Source: JBEBVQ01 sp964527735
GTDB lineage: Bacteria > Bacteroidota > Bacteroidia > Chitinophagales > Chitinophagaceae
Length of the DNA stretch: 64,000 nt
Direction of reading: 5' to 3'
NCBI GenBank assembly: GCA_964527735.1
Contig: CAZGPG010000003.1
Location: forward strand, 1 to 64,000
Each line of letters begins with the position of its first letter. Position 1 is the first letter of the stretch. The translations under genes and the position numbers were made by a program. Under the pieces are notes generated by a model, which did no database searches, was not told the DNA's origin, and saw only the letters and a program-made list of their open reading frames with translations. Below, in pieces: positions 16,321 to 26,691 of this stretch.

Positions 16321-18410
16321 ACAGGTATATCTTTCAGGTTGTTTATGTTTAAGTATATCTCAACGGTGACGCCTTCCTGGGGGGCAGAAGTGACAGACAG
16401 TGTACCATGCAGTATCTTGACCCGTGACCGGACATTTTGTAATCCGATCCCTGCTGTAATCCCGTCCGGATTAAACCCTTTTCCGTTATCCCTGATCAGG
16501 ATGTGAGCAGCACCCTCCGGGCTGATGGAGATACGTATCAGGGCGGTGCTTGCAGCAGCGTGTTTTACGATATTCTGTACGAGTTCCTGTATGATCCGGT
16601 AAAGAGACAGTTGGGTGCTTTGCGGGATATTGTTTATCTGATCATCTGCCTGCAGCTTTATATAGACATTGTTGCCGGAGTTGATTTTAGTGGTGTACAG
16701 ATTAAGCGCCTCTACAAGTCCATGCCTGGTGAGAATATCCGGCATCAGGTTATGTGCCGTTTCTCTTATTTCATTACCTGTTATGTTGATCAGATCCATG
16801 ATTTTTGTGAAACCGCTAATCTTTTCAGGCTCGTGTTCGATTGTCGTTACAGGGGTGTATTGTTTTTTCAGACTGCTGAAGTTCATCTTAATAGCGGCCA
16901 GCATCCCTCCGATACCATCGTGGAGTTCGCGGGCAAGCCTTTTTCTTTCTTTTTCTTCTCCCGCCATAACGGCTTTTAGTTCGCGTATTTCCTGTTCTTG
17001 TTCCATACTGTATATTTTCTGTTCCTGCATATGCTGCTTCTGACGGTTATTCCTGTTCAGTACAAAGAGGAACAGAGAGATACTGGTCAGTAACAAAATT
17101 CCCATGGCGCTGATGCCTGTGATAACATTGTTCCGGTTTATTTTTTGTTCCTGCTGGTTTATAAACAACTGTTTCTGACCCAGCTCCATATCTTTTTGAG
17201 CAGTCCGGTATTTTATTTCCAGCGCATTGGTGGCCAGTGTTTTTTCCTTGTTCAGCAGGCTGTCGTTCAGTTTATAAGCAATGAGCCGGTGATCATGTGC
17301 TTTTTTGAAATTATTATTCCAGGCGTACAGGTCGGCAAGGTGCTGATTGACTTGCAGCAGCGTCTTGGGCATATGGTAGTGTCGGGCCAGAGACTCAGCC
17401 TGATTCAGTGTGTGGATTGCCTGCGGAAAATTTTTCTGACGCAGGTAAATGGCGCCTTTCGTTGCAATGGCTGCTATGCGGTAGTATTCATTGATATTAC
17501 CTTTTATATTTTGTGCTTTTTTTATGAATGAAAGCGATTCCTTTTCCGATTCACTGATCATTGCCAGGTTATAGAAGACCATGAACTGCACTTCTTCATT
17601 TCTGTGTTGCATATTCATATCCAGAGCCAGATTATTGTAATGCCATGCTTTGCTTTTGTCTCCTGTTTTCCCGTATACCAGCGCTTTGTATGCATATACC
17701 GGGGCGAGCCTGCTTTTCCACTCATATTTATCCGCCATTAATTCTGCTTTTTCCAGATAATAAAGCGCTTTGTCATAATCTTCGAGTGTAGTAAGCACGG
17801 ATGCTGTACTGGTGTACAGGCCTATAAGCGGATTAGAGATCAGGGAGTCTTTGGGAAGCGTCCGTTCGGCAATCGGTATGATGCTGAAATAATATTGAAT
17901 GGCTCTCTGATAATCACCCTGAAAGTACAACAGGTTGCCTATATTATTAACAGCGCGGCACAGGTTTAGTACAGGGTGATTGGTAATATTGCTGTGGCTT
18001 ATTGCAGTTACAAACCATTTATTTGCCGACACATACTCCCCCCGGAAACTGTGTAATATGCCCAGGAAAAATGCAGACTGGAACATGCCAAACGGATAGT
18101 TGATCCTAATGCTGTGTTTATAAATATTGTATATCAGGGTATAGCTGCTGTCCAGATTGTAGCGTGAGACGATCATTGCTTCTTCTAGCTTATAAGCCAG
18201 CGATGTATCAGGGTAGGGGATCTTCATTGTTTCTATATTCTGTCCGGAAGCATTTTTCCAATGACATGCGACGGACAGCACACATACCATCAATACGCAA
18301 ATGCGCTTTGAAAATTTCTCCTTTATGTAGTATAACAAAAACAAGATCCCGCTTGTATTTCTTTGATTGAAAGTTACCACATTCCACAGGGATTTTTGAC
18401 AATATTGCAT
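16317..18410 (-). CDS. TPR-containing sensor histidine kinase (HisKA_3 type)
   Basis: The 697-residue protein begins with a hydrophobic export segment, then periplasmic TPR-like repeats (about 90-400). A short coiled region, one transmembrane helix (about 428-451) and a second coiled coil follow. The HisKA_3 dimerisation domain has the phospho-acceptor H497 in ARELHDGIGGML. The C-terminal ATPase shows N-box ELVQNIVKHA and G-box DNGKGF. Start choice is uncertain because the first 30 residues are unusual for a signal peptide. It overlaps its regulator gene by four bases. A closely similar kinase-regulator pair lies at 34774-37601. Confidence 0.9.
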   Translation of the reverse strand: MQYCQKSLWNVVTFNQRNTSGILFLLYYIKEKFSKRICVLMVCVLSVACHWKNASGQNIETMKIPYPDTSLAYKLEEAMIVSRYNLDSSYTLIYNIYKHSIRINYPFGMFQSAFFLGILHSFRGEYVSANKWFVTAISHSNITNHPVLNLCRAVNNIGNLLYFQGDYQRAIQYYFSIIPIAERTLPKDSLISNPLIGLYTSTASVLTTLEDYDKALYYLEKAELMADKYEWKSRLAPVYAYKALVYGKTGDKSKAWHYNNLALDMNMQHRNEEVQFMVFYNLAMISESEKESLSFIKKAQNIKGNINEYYRIAAIATKGAIYLRQKNFPQAIHTLNQAESLARHYHMPKTLLQVNQHLADLYAWNNNFKKAHDHRLIAYKLNDSLLNKEKTLATNALEIKYRTAQKDMELGQKQLFINQQEQKINRNNVITGISAMGILLLTSISLFLFVLNRNNRQKQHMQEQKIYSMEQEQEIRELKAVMAGEEKERKRLARELHDGIGGMLAAIKMNFSSLKKQYTPVTTIEHEPEKISGFTKIMDLINITGNEIRETAHNLMPDILTRHGLVEALNLYTTKINSGNNVYIKLQADDQINNIPQSTQLSLYRIIQELVQNIVKHAAASTALIRISISPEGAAHILIRDNGKGFNPDGITAGIGLQNVRSRVKILHGTLSVTSAPQEGVTVEIYLNINNLKDIPV

Positions 18411-18537
18411 TGGAGAATAAAATATGGGTATTTCTCATAAGTAGGTCGAATGTGGTTAAAAATACCTTTACATCAGAAAATTACAGCTTATCATGTAATC
18501 CGGGTTTTCGCTTTTATCACACTTAATTGTTTGCCAT

Positions 18538-21183
18538 ATGAGTAAAATGATACAAAAGTTTTATGCAGTCATCCTGGTAGTTCTTTGTTTACCGACAGTT
18601 ACGCATGCACAGGTTGCAGAATGGGTTACACCTATGGGCGGGACGAGCGATGATATTGGCAGATGTATTACTACTGATGCTGCTGGAAATGTATTTACGA
18701 CTGGTTACTTTCAGGGGACGGCAACGTTTACCTCTGCTGTGCCGGGTAGTAATAATGTTTCCTTTACGTCCACAGGCAGCTATGATATTTTTGTTACCAA
18801 ACAGGATCCGACAGGCCGGCTGATCTGGGCTAAAAAATATGGCGGGGGCGGTGATGATCGTGGAAATGGTATTGTTGCAGATGCCTATGGCCATCTGTAT
18901 GTTACGGGGCAGGTAGCCAATAATGCAACGTTTGCCCCCGGTGCCGGGACAGTTACTACTTCGGGGCTGGATGTCTTTTTGCTTAAGATTGATACTGCCG
19001 GGAATTATTTATGGGTAAAAACAGCCTCAGGGCCCGGCACTAATGATTTCGCATTTAAAGTAGCGCTTGATCCATGGAATGGTGTGTACCTGGGAGGGCA
19101 ATTCAACAGTAGCGGCGCCGGTTTGATTTTTGGCAGCACTGCGCTCACTACAAGCGGAGGAGGGGATGCCTTTGTGGCTAAAGCGGATACTGCCGGTAAT
19201 TTCATCTGGGCAAAAAAAGTAGGAGGGAACGCTGATGATATTGCTTATACCATTACCGCAGATCGGAAGGGAGGAGTTGTTATTGCAGGTGCTATCAGGA
19301 GTCTGAATATCACCGTTGCGCCGGGTATATCTATCAGTGCGGCTTCATCAGGAATTGATGATGCATGGGTGGCCAGGCTGGATACCGCCGGTAATTTTAA
19401 ATGGGCCAGCAGATGGGGGAACAGCACGGCCGATATAGCCTGGTCGGTGGCGACAGATGAAGATGGTAATATATACACCGCCGGGACATTTATCGGCAGC
19501 AGGATAGATTTTGATCCGGGCTCGGGTGCGGCAGATACATTTTACATGAGCTCGCAGGTGGCGACTAAGCGAAGTGTGTACTGGTCAAAGCTGGATTCCA
19601 ACGGGAAATTTATGATGGCGCGAAGTGTTATGATGGACGATGGAACCGGCGCCGGTATTGCTGTGGATAAGAACAGGAACGTATACGTAGCAGGCGGCTT
19701 TGTAACAAATGCAACTTTTGGTACTTCAACCATTAATTCTTCCGGCAGTTGGGATGCATATCTTGCAAAATGGAATGCCAATGGCGATTTCGACTGGAGG
19801 GCTATTCAGCATGGGACAGGCGAAGATTTTATGTATAATGTGACGACTGATGCCAACAATAATGTTTATACTACCGGCTATGCCAAATCCACTACGCTTA
19901 CTGTGGACGGGAATTCTTATTCATTGAAAGGGCAGGGTGATATTATTATTTTTAAAGTGGCGGCACCATCCGTATGTGCCACAACCTATACCACACTGAA
20001 CGAAAAAGCATGTGATCAATATAATTTTCGGGGAAATATAAAAACCACTACCGGTACTTACCGGGATACGTTAATGAATGCAGCCGGCTGCGATAGTGTG
20101 ATTACATTGAATCTCGTCATTGACAACCGGACCCAGTACAGCTTTTCGGAAGTGGCGTGTGACAGCTTTTTGTTTCTGGGGAAAACACTGAAGCAGACTG
20201 GTGTTTACCGGGACACGATTGTGAATGCAGCGGGCTGCGACAGTGTGATCATAATGGATCTTGAAATCCGGAGGAGTACAAGCGCTACGCTGGTCAGGAA
20301 GGTATGCGACAGCTTTGTACTGGATGGTACTGTGTACCGGACAACCGGTATCTATAACCAGACGCTGAAAAATACCGCACAGTGCGACAGCTTTGTGACT
20401 CTGGATGTCGAGATATTAAGTGCAAGTCATACTGTTTCCGAAGAAGCATGTGACAGCTTTTTCTATGATGGTATTACGTATAAGGCAAGTGGTATTTATG
20501 CGCATGCCTTCAGCAATGTATCCGGTTGTGACAGTCTGGTGTCGCTGGATCTTACCATTAAACGCAGTACACAATATACATTCTCCGAATCATCCTGCGG
20601 TTCTTATGGATGGGCAGGTACTATGTATGATACAACCGGGACGTATGCACAGGTCTTTCAGAATGCAGCCGGTTGTGACAGTTTTGTAACACTGAATCTG
20701 ACCGTGCTTTCACCTGATGTACATGTTGTGCGGAATGACCGTTTGCTCACTGCTTCACTTGGATTTGACAGCTACCAGTGGCTGGATTGTAATGATGGGG
20801 GCCGTCCCGTAGGGAGCCTCCAGATATTTGATGTGCCGGTTTCCGGCGGTAGCTATGCTGTTGCCGTTATGATGGGATCCTGTATGGATACCTCTGATTG
20901 TATTACGGTAGAGCCATTGTCTGTAGAAGATATGTACGCATCAGATTTTCGGATTTATCCTAATCCTGTTGCAGACATTCTTACTATTGTGTCTTCTGAT
21001 GTAGGCCGAATGGAGACTGTAGAAGTGCGGCTGATGGATATACATGGGAAAGTAATTTCGATACAACCTGTGTTGCAGGGAGCAATAATGACTATTGATA
21101 TACGTCATGTTCTGCCGGGTATATATCTCGTAGAGATAAGTAATGGTAAGGCTCCGGTCAGACATAGGATCATGAAGTTGTAG
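18538..21183 (+). CDS. T9SS cargo with SBBP-like propeller, five Cys-rich tandem repeats and a type A sorting domain
   Basis: The 881-residue protein has a signal peptide (about 1-25). SBBP-like propeller repeats occupy roughly 26-478, marked by repeated 'DTAGNF.WAK' and 'V..TG' motifs. Next come five tandem repeats of about 46-48 residues (about 479-724), each with an 'xACDSF' and an 'AAGCDSxVTLxL' segment. An Ig-like linker with SYQW precedes the type A T9SS domain (from about 805; FRIYPNPVADILTI). The paired cysteines per repeat suggest disulfide-stapled units. It is divergent from a TPR kinase and followed 42 bases later by another cargo gene. Function is probably adhesive or structural. 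Confidence 0.87.
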   Translation: MSKMIQKFYAVILVVLCLPTVTHAQVAEWVTPMGGTSDDIGRCITTDAAGNVFTTGYFQGTATFTSAVPGSNNVSFTSTGSYDIFVTKQDPTGRLIWAKKYGGGGDDRGNGIVADAYGHLYVTGQVANNATFAPGAGTVTTSGLDVFLLKIDTAGNYLWVKTASGPGTNDFAFKVALDPWNGVYLGGQFNSSGAGLIFGSTALTTSGGGDAFVAKADTAGNFIWAKKVGGNADDIAYTITADRKGGVVIAGAIRSLNITVAPGISISAASSGIDDAWVARLDTAGNFKWASRWGNSTADIAWSVATDEDGNIYTAGTFIGSRIDFDPGSGAADTFYMSSQVATKRSVYWSKLDSNGKFMMARSVMMDDGTGAGIAVDKNRNVYVAGGFVTNATFGTSTINSSGSWDAYLAKWNANGDFDWRAIQHGTGEDFMYNVTTDANNNVYTTGYAKSTTLTVDGNSYSLKGQGDIIIFKVAAPSVCATTYTTLNEKACDQYNFRGNIKTTTGTYRDTLMNAAGCDSVITLNLVIDNRTQYSFSEVACDSFLFLGKTLKQTGVYRDTIVNAAGCDSVIIMDLEIRRSTSATLVRKVCDSFVLDGTVYRTTGIYNQTLKNTAQCDSFVTLDVEILSASHTVSEEACDSFFYDGITYKASGIYAHAFSNVSGCDSLVSLDLTIKRSTQYTFSESSCGSYGWAGTMYDTTGTYAQVFQNAAGCDSFVTLNLTVLSPDVHVVRNDRLLTASLGFDSYQWLDCNDGGRPVGSLQIFDVPVSGGSYAVAVMMGSCMDTSDCITVEPLSVEDMYASDFRIYPNPVADILTIVSSDVGRMETVEVRLMDIHGKVISIQPVLQGAIMTIDIRHVLPGIYLVEISNGKAPVRHRIMKL

Positions 21184-21225
21184 TCTGCTTATCGTATTCT
21201 CAATGCACTTAAAAAACCTTTCCCT

Positions 21226-23661
21226 ATGCGTCTCTTTTTCATTTCTATTTTAATTCAGTGTATTATTTTTCAGCCTGTCTTTGCCCAGTTTGATAACGTA
21301 TGGATATTCGGGACGAATGCAGGCATATCTTTCAACGGCGCTACCCCGGCACCCGTAACGTCGGTTATAAATTCCAATGAAGCCGCAGCATCGGTGTGCG
21401 ATGCAAATGGTGATCTGTTGTTCTATACAGATGGAACTACCGTATGGGACAGGTTCAACACACCTATGCCGAACGGCACAGGGCTGCAGCCATATCTGAA
21501 TGGCACATCCAGCACTTCTCAGGGTGCGCAGATTGTACCGGTAATAGATTCGCCGGGTAAGTATTATATATTTACCATAACCGGTGAAAATCTTGGTGTT
21601 ATAAACCGGGGCAGGTTCTATTACAGTATCGTGGACATGAGCCTGAACGGCGGTTTGGGGGATGTGGTGTCATCGCGCAAGCAGATACTTGTAAAAACAG
21701 GCATGACGGAGCAAATGATAGCGGTGCCTGGTGAAGATTGTGATATATGGTTGCTCCTGGTATCGCAGCAGGACTCTTTATATGCATTCAGGATTGACAG
21801 AAACGGATTGCATACAACACCAGTGCTTTCTCCGGTGGCAGGAGGGATGAGCTCCTATTTCAACGGGGTGATCGGTAACATGGAGATATCACCGGACCGG
21901 AAAAAACTGGCTATTGCACGCGGCTCGCTTACGGTTTACGATTTCGATTTCAGTACCGGCCTGGCTACTAATACTGTACCGTTAGTAAACCCCTCAAACA
22001 ATGCGATGACATTCTATGCCCTGGAATTTTCCCCGGATAATAATATTGTGTACGCTACTCAGGGCGGAACCTGCTGCGGCCGGGGCTTGCATCAGTTCGT
22101 AGTATCATCCGGTGCGCATACACAGATTGCAGCAGCTTCTGTGTATGGCATAAAGCGGGGCCCGGATGACCAGATCTATGTATTGGAATATGAAGCAAAC
22201 AGGGTGCATGTGATCCGTAACCCGGATGTGCCGGGGGTAGGCTGCCAGTTTGATCAGAATGTGCTCACCCTTAATCCCGGATCGATAGGAAAGTCTAAAT
22301 TTTCTAACCACTATCCGGTGCTTCCCCCTCTTGATACGATCTCCCGTACCGTCCAGGTCATTCCCGGCTGTGATGTGCAGCAATACCCTGAATTGCAGGC
22401 TGCGGTGAGTACCGGCAGAAACTATGTTTGGTCTGACGGCGACACCGGCAGGTTAAAAACCATTACAACTTCCGGTACCTATGTTCTGACTTATTCGGAA
22501 TCATGCAAAAGCTACATAGACACATTTCATGTATCTCCTTTATTCCTGGAGCGGCTTGATCTCGGCCCGGATACTACTATATGTGATCTTGCTTATACGC
22601 TGGACGCCACTTATCCGGGAGCAGCCGGCTATCTGTGGAATAATGGACACAGGGATCCCAGACTTACATTGACGGAAAGCGGAAGCTACCGTGTTTCGGT
22701 GGAAGGGTTCAGATGCCCGTTACAGGATACGATCCATGTCCGGTTTGTACCGCCGGTAAATGTGGATCTTGGCCCGGATACGATCATCTGCAAGCAGACA
22801 CCTGCAAGGATAGGCGCACAGATAGCTGCTGCAGATTCCTATCTCTGGAGCACCGGAGCAACAATCCCTTACATAGAAGTGTCTGAATCGGGAAATTACC
22901 GTATGTCCATACTGGTTTCAGGCTGCGAATTTTCGGATACGCTTACCGTCACGGCGATGGATGCGCCGGAACCCGATCTTGGTGCAGATGGAAAGATATG
23001 CATGGATCAGCGTATCCTCCTGAATGCCTTTGCCGGTGCGGGCGCTTCTTATCGTTGGAGCAACGGGGATACACAGTCTGCTATTCTTGTTACGGAAGCA
23101 GGTATCTATTCTGTTCGTGTGTTATCGGAATATGGTTGTACAGCACAGGATACAGTGCGGTTTGTATTTGTTCCGGAGCCGGTGATATATATAGGTCCCG
23201 ATACGGTTGTATGTGAAGAAACCCCGCTCATACTGCGTGCAAACGCTATAGGAGCCGATTCAATTATGTGGTCTGACGGAACCGTGGGGCCGGTAATATC
23301 CATAAGACATGGAAATGTATTTACAGCTACCGCCTATAATTATTGCGGTGTTGCAGCCGATACGGTGGAGGTGAAGCAGATCTTCTGTGATATCTGGGTG
23401 CCCAATGCATTTACACCCAATGGCGACGGACGGAATGATGTATTTCGTGTGCTGGGTAATATCGGTAAACTGGAAGGCTTCGGTCTGAGTCTTTATAATC
23501 GCTGGGGAGAACGTGTTTTTCATACGCAGGATAAGTATGCCGGATGGGATGGATACCATAAGAATTTACCGTCCCAACTGGGCACTTATGTGTATATAAT
23601 GCAGTATAGTATAGGTGGGACACCGTATCAGCAGCAGGGTAATTTTCACCTGTTACGGTAG
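21226..23661 (+). CDS. T9SS cargo with N-terminal propeller-like domain, four Ig-like repeats and type B (CHU_C) sorting domain
   Basis: The 811-residue protein has a signal peptide (about 1-20) and a propeller-like N-terminal domain (about 20-370) opening with FDNVWIFGTNAGISFNG. About four Ig/PKD-like repeats of 75-80 residues follow (roughly 440-715), each with 'LGPDT.IC' and 'YLWS.G'. A CHU_C type B domain (about 725-811) carries NAFTPNGDGRNDVFRV and YNRWGERVFHT. The same N-terminal domain occurs in the protein at 48782, which has a type A tail instead. It is 42 bases after the previous cargo and 32 before the next, so a three-gene operon is likely. No PorP/SprF gene is adjacent. Confidence 0.86.
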   Translation: MRLFFISILIQCIIFQPVFAQFDNVWIFGTNAGISFNGATPAPVTSVINSNEAAASVCDANGDLLFYTDGTTVWDRFNTPMPNGTGLQPYLNGTSSTSQGAQIVPVIDSPGKYYIFTITGENLGVINRGRFYYSIVDMSLNGGLGDVVSSRKQILVKTGMTEQMIAVPGEDCDIWLLLVSQQDSLYAFRIDRNGLHTTPVLSPVAGGMSSYFNGVIGNMEISPDRKKLAIARGSLTVYDFDFSTGLATNTVPLVNPSNNAMTFYALEFSPDNNIVYATQGGTCCGRGLHQFVVSSGAHTQIAAASVYGIKRGPDDQIYVLEYEANRVHVIRNPDVPGVGCQFDQNVLTLNPGSIGKSKFSNHYPVLPPLDTISRTVQVIPGCDVQQYPELQAAVSTGRNYVWSDGDTGRLKTITTSGTYVLTYSESCKSYIDTFHVSPLFLERLDLGPDTTICDLAYTLDATYPGAAGYLWNNGHRDPRLTLTESGSYRVSVEGFRCPLQDTIHVRFVPPVNVDLGPDTIICKQTPARIGAQIAAADSYLWSTGATIPYIEVSESGNYRMSILVSGCEFSDTLTVTAMDAPEPDLGADGKICMDQRILLNAFAGAGASYRWSNGDTQSAILVTEAGIYSVRVLSEYGCTAQDTVRFVFVPEPVIYIGPDTVVCEETPLILRANAIGADSIMWSDGTVGPVISIRHGNVFTATAYNYCGVAADTVEVKQIFCDIWVPNAFTPNGDGRNDVFRVLGNIGKLEGFGLSLYNRWGERVFHTQDKYAGWDGYHKNLPSQLGTYVYIMQYSIGGTPYQQQGNFHLLR

Positions 23662-23693
23662 AGGAGGTATTTCTAAAAAACAAAACAAGACAG

Positions 23694-25628
23694 ATGAACA
23701 GGAAATTGATAATGTCCGCTATGTTGCTGGCGGGTACGGGATTTATGTCCTTTGGCCAGTCTCCGGGCTGGTTTGAACGTGTGCCGGCGGATGTTTCGGG
23801 GCTCACGGACAGCACACGCGTGCAATTTGTGAGCATAGCGGATATCAATAATGACAAATACCCGGATGTGATCGTGGTATATACGGCGCCCGGCACGGAT
23901 ATTTATACCTCCCGTAACCCGATTAAACTGTACCTGAACACACAGGCGCCGGGCAATGATCCGAAGAAGAGAAGGTTTATAGATGTGACTTCAGAATCGC
24001 TGGTGAATGTCGTTCCTCCGGATACGGGCAACAATGCCAACTGCTATACACTGGCGGATTTTAACAACGACGGGCATATAGATCTTGCAACGGGAAACTA
24101 TTATCACCGTCTCGAAAATTATCCGAACCCGAATGATCGTGCCCAGATCTACCTTGGAGATGGCGCGGGTAATTTTGAATGGAAAGCGAATAATGGCCTG
24201 GCAGAGCTGGGGCTAATCAATGTACGGGGAATAAGTGTGCTGGATTATGATCGTGATGGTAATCTGGATGTTTTTATTCCGACCTGGTTTAAGGATTACA
24301 CGAAAAACATCTGGGATCACGGAAGGTTATTGAAAGGCAAGGGGGATGGTACGTTCACGGATGTAACTGCAGGCAGCGGCATATCAGGCTATCCTGAGCC
24401 GATGTATGGGTCTGCAGCTACGGACTTTGACAATGATTGCTACCCGGATATCTTCACGGCGCCGTATTGCAGGACAGGGGGTAAATTATTCCGGAATCAG
24501 GGTAATGGCACGTTTACGGATGTTGGTAAGTCGAAAGGGTATGACCTGTACCGTATGGGCGCCGGCCAGCCGGCATGTACGTTCAGCGTGATCCCGGAGG
24601 ATGTGAATAATGACGGTTATATGGACATGTTCCTGACGGTGGTGCATGGCGGCAACCAGCCGGGTCAGTTCCGCTCTACGATTGCGATAAATGAAGGGCC
24701 TGACAAGGGTTATAGTTTCAGGATAGATGAAAAGCTGCTCCCTGTAAGCCCGCCGGCATCATCCCACCGCGGAGATTACGATGCGATTTTCCTGGATATG
24801 GATAATGACGGGCTTAAGGATATCATTATGGTGCAATCTACCTATGCGCCTAATACCGACCGCACTTACTTCTGGCATCAGCAGGCGGATGGTACGTTTA
24901 AGGAAGCGACAAGAGAGTTGGGTCTGCTGGTTCCACAGTTGAAGAATTCGTTGGGTATTGAGGTTTTTGACTATGATCTTGACGGTGATGATGATTTTCT
25001 GGTTTTAGGTACAGGCGGGAGTTATTTTGATCTTTGGGAGAATAAGATTGGGCATAAGAATAACTGGTTGTCGGTTGAGCCTGTGGTACATGCAGAAAAG
25101 GGGATTAACCGCAGCGGCATTGGATCCAGGGTGTATGTGCATTACGGAGAAAAGCTACAGATGCGCGAACTGATGGCAGGCCGTGGTATGCATACGGGTC
25201 AGCAGCCCTTTATATTGAATTTCGGCTTGGGTCAGACAGAGCGGGTGGATTCCATTGTGATCCGCTGGCCGGATGCTAATTGCAGCCGTAGTGTGATCTT
25301 TCATCCTGAGTTGAATAAGCCAGCGACAGCAAACAGCTTCCCTGTTGACGTGGTGGAGGCGGCAAAGCAGGAAGAGATAAGTATCCGGATGTTCCCGAAT
25401 CCAACGGAACGGTACGTGGTGATGCAAAGCGTGGGTTTAGTTAGCAGGGTATTATCTGTATCTGTTTCAGATATTCAGGGAAAGCAGTTGCCGGTAAAAT
25501 GGCATTACAGCGACCAGGATAAGATCGTATGTGATCTGGGGATGTTGTCTGCGGGCGCCTATTATATTATGCTCTCAGGCCAGGATGGCAGACAGACGGC
25601 CTACCCGGTGGTGCGGATGCAGCAGTAA
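23694..25628 (+). CDS. CRTAC1-type FG-GAP/VCBS propeller protein with ASPIC/UnbV domain and type A T9SS domain
   Basis: The 644-residue protein has a signal peptide (about 1-22). A seven-bladed FG-GAP/VCBS propeller carries repeated calcium-loop motifs: DFNNDGHID, DYDRDGNLD, DFDNDCYPD, DVNNDGYMD, DMDNDGLKD and DYDLDGDDD. An ASPIC/UnbV domain (about 465-530) contains NRSGIGSRVYVHYG and RWPDANC. The C-terminus has a type A sorting domain beginning FPNPTERYVV. Such proteins are exported and probably bind calcium and glycans or proteins at the surface. It is the third gene of a likely operon of cargoes. Confidence 0.88.
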   Translation: MNRKLIMSAMLLAGTGFMSFGQSPGWFERVPADVSGLTDSTRVQFVSIADINNDKYPDVIVVYTAPGTDIYTSRNPIKLYLNTQAPGNDPKKRRFIDVTSESLVNVVPPDTGNNANCYTLADFNNDGHIDLATGNYYHRLENYPNPNDRAQIYLGDGAGNFEWKANNGLAELGLINVRGISVLDYDRDGNLDVFIPTWFKDYTKNIWDHGRLLKGKGDGTFTDVTAGSGISGYPEPMYGSAATDFDNDCYPDIFTAPYCRTGGKLFRNQGNGTFTDVGKSKGYDLYRMGAGQPACTFSVIPEDVNNDGYMDMFLTVVHGGNQPGQFRSTIAINEGPDKGYSFRIDEKLLPVSPPASSHRGDYDAIFLDMDNDGLKDIIMVQSTYAPNTDRTYFWHQQADGTFKEATRELGLLVPQLKNSLGIEVFDYDLDGDDDFLVLGTGGSYFDLWENKIGHKNNWLSVEPVVHAEKGINRSGIGSRVYVHYGEKLQMRELMAGRGMHTGQQPFILNFGLGQTERVDSIVIRWPDANCSRSVIFHPELNKPATANSFPVDVVEAAKQEEISIRMFPNPTERYVVMQSVGLVSRVLSVSVSDIQGKQLPVKWHYSDQDKIVCDLGMLSAGAYYIMLSGQDGRQTAYPVVRMQQ

Positions 25629-25707
25629 GCGCATGTATGTCTGTTTATAAATAATGCGCGGCTCATTCTTTTAGATTAAGTTTGCCGTACGATTTTATTT
25701 ACGGCCA

Positions 25708-26679
25708 TTGAAACATCTGTTCAGGCATATCATGATCAGCCGCACAGACAGCATCGGCGATGTTGTGCTGACGTTGCCGGTTGCCGGTGTGCTGAAGCAA
25801 TATTTTCCGGAAGCACGTATCACTTTCTTAGGCAGGCCATACACCCGTCCTGTTATTGAGGCCTGCAGCCATGTGGATGCTTTTATGGACCGCGAGGCAT
25901 TTTTGTCGGATCGCGGGGGAATGGCCGATCTGCCGGATTTGATCATTCATGTTTTCCCGGATGCCGCGATTGCCCGAAAGGCAAAGGAATCAGGCATTCC
26001 CTTGCGTATCGGCGCTACCGGCAGGTTGTATCATTGGTTTACCTGTAACCGGCTTGTTCCTTTATCACGTAAAAGATCGCCATTGCATGAGGCACAACTG
26101 AATTTACTTTTACTGAAACCTTTAGGGATCCGGCAATCTTTTACACTACAGGAGATACCCGGCTTTAACGGCTTCAACCAGTTGCAGCCGTTAAATGATG
26201 TTTATCGCGGTTTGCTCGCCCCCGGGAAATATCATTTGATCCTCCACCCCAAGTCACAAGGCAGTGCGCAGGAATGGGGCATGGAGCAGTATATCCGCCT
26301 GATACAATTGCTGGATCCGGAGCGCTGCCAGGTGTTTATTTCCGGGACGGAAAAGGAACGATCTGCATTACAGCCATTACTCGCTGCAGTGAAAACACAG
26401 GTGACCGACATCACCGGGCAGATGGATCTCGCACAATTCATGGCGTTCATTGCGCAATGTGACGGATTGGTGGCCTGCAGCACCGGGCCATTGCATCTTG
26501 CCGCGGCATTAGGTAAGGATGCCATCGGTCTTTATCCGCCGGAGCGCCCGACACATCCCGGCCGCTGGGCGCCGCTGGGCCCGCATGTGCATGTGTTGGT
26601 GGCAGACCGGGGTGATGTTATGGATACGATTACGCCGGAATCGGTAAAGGCTGTTATAGATCGGCATATGAAACATTAA
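25708..26679 (+). CDS. Glycosyltransferase family 9 (heptosyltransferase-like)
   Basis: The 323-residue protein has the GT9 N-terminal Rossmann opening HIMISRTDSIGDVVLTLP, two Rossmann halves and a C-terminal donor-binding region with ACSTGPLHLAAALG. GT9 enzymes transfer ADP-heptose or related sugars to the lipopolysaccharide core. The TTG at 25708 gives the first strand its usual length. An ATG at 25732 would start nine residues later, directly before SRTDSIGD, and is possible. It is followed 12 bases later by folB. A second GT9 gene lies at 31182-32180. Confidence 0.83.
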   Translation: MKHLFRHIMISRTDSIGDVVLTLPVAGVLKQYFPEARITFLGRPYTRPVIEACSHVDAFMDREAFLSDRGGMADLPDLIIHVFPDAAIARKAKESGIPLRIGATGRLYHWFTCNRLVPLSRKRSPLHEAQLNLLLLKPLGIRQSFTLQEIPGFNGFNQLQPLNDVYRGLLAPGKYHLILHPKSQGSAQEWGMEQYIRLIQLLDPERCQVFISGTEKERSALQPLLAAVKTQVTDITGQMDLAQFMAFIAQCDGLVACSTGPLHLAAALGKDAIGLYPPERPTHPGRWAPLGPHVHVLVADRGDVMDTITPESVKAVIDRHMKH

Positions 26680-26691
26680 ATAAACAGGATC

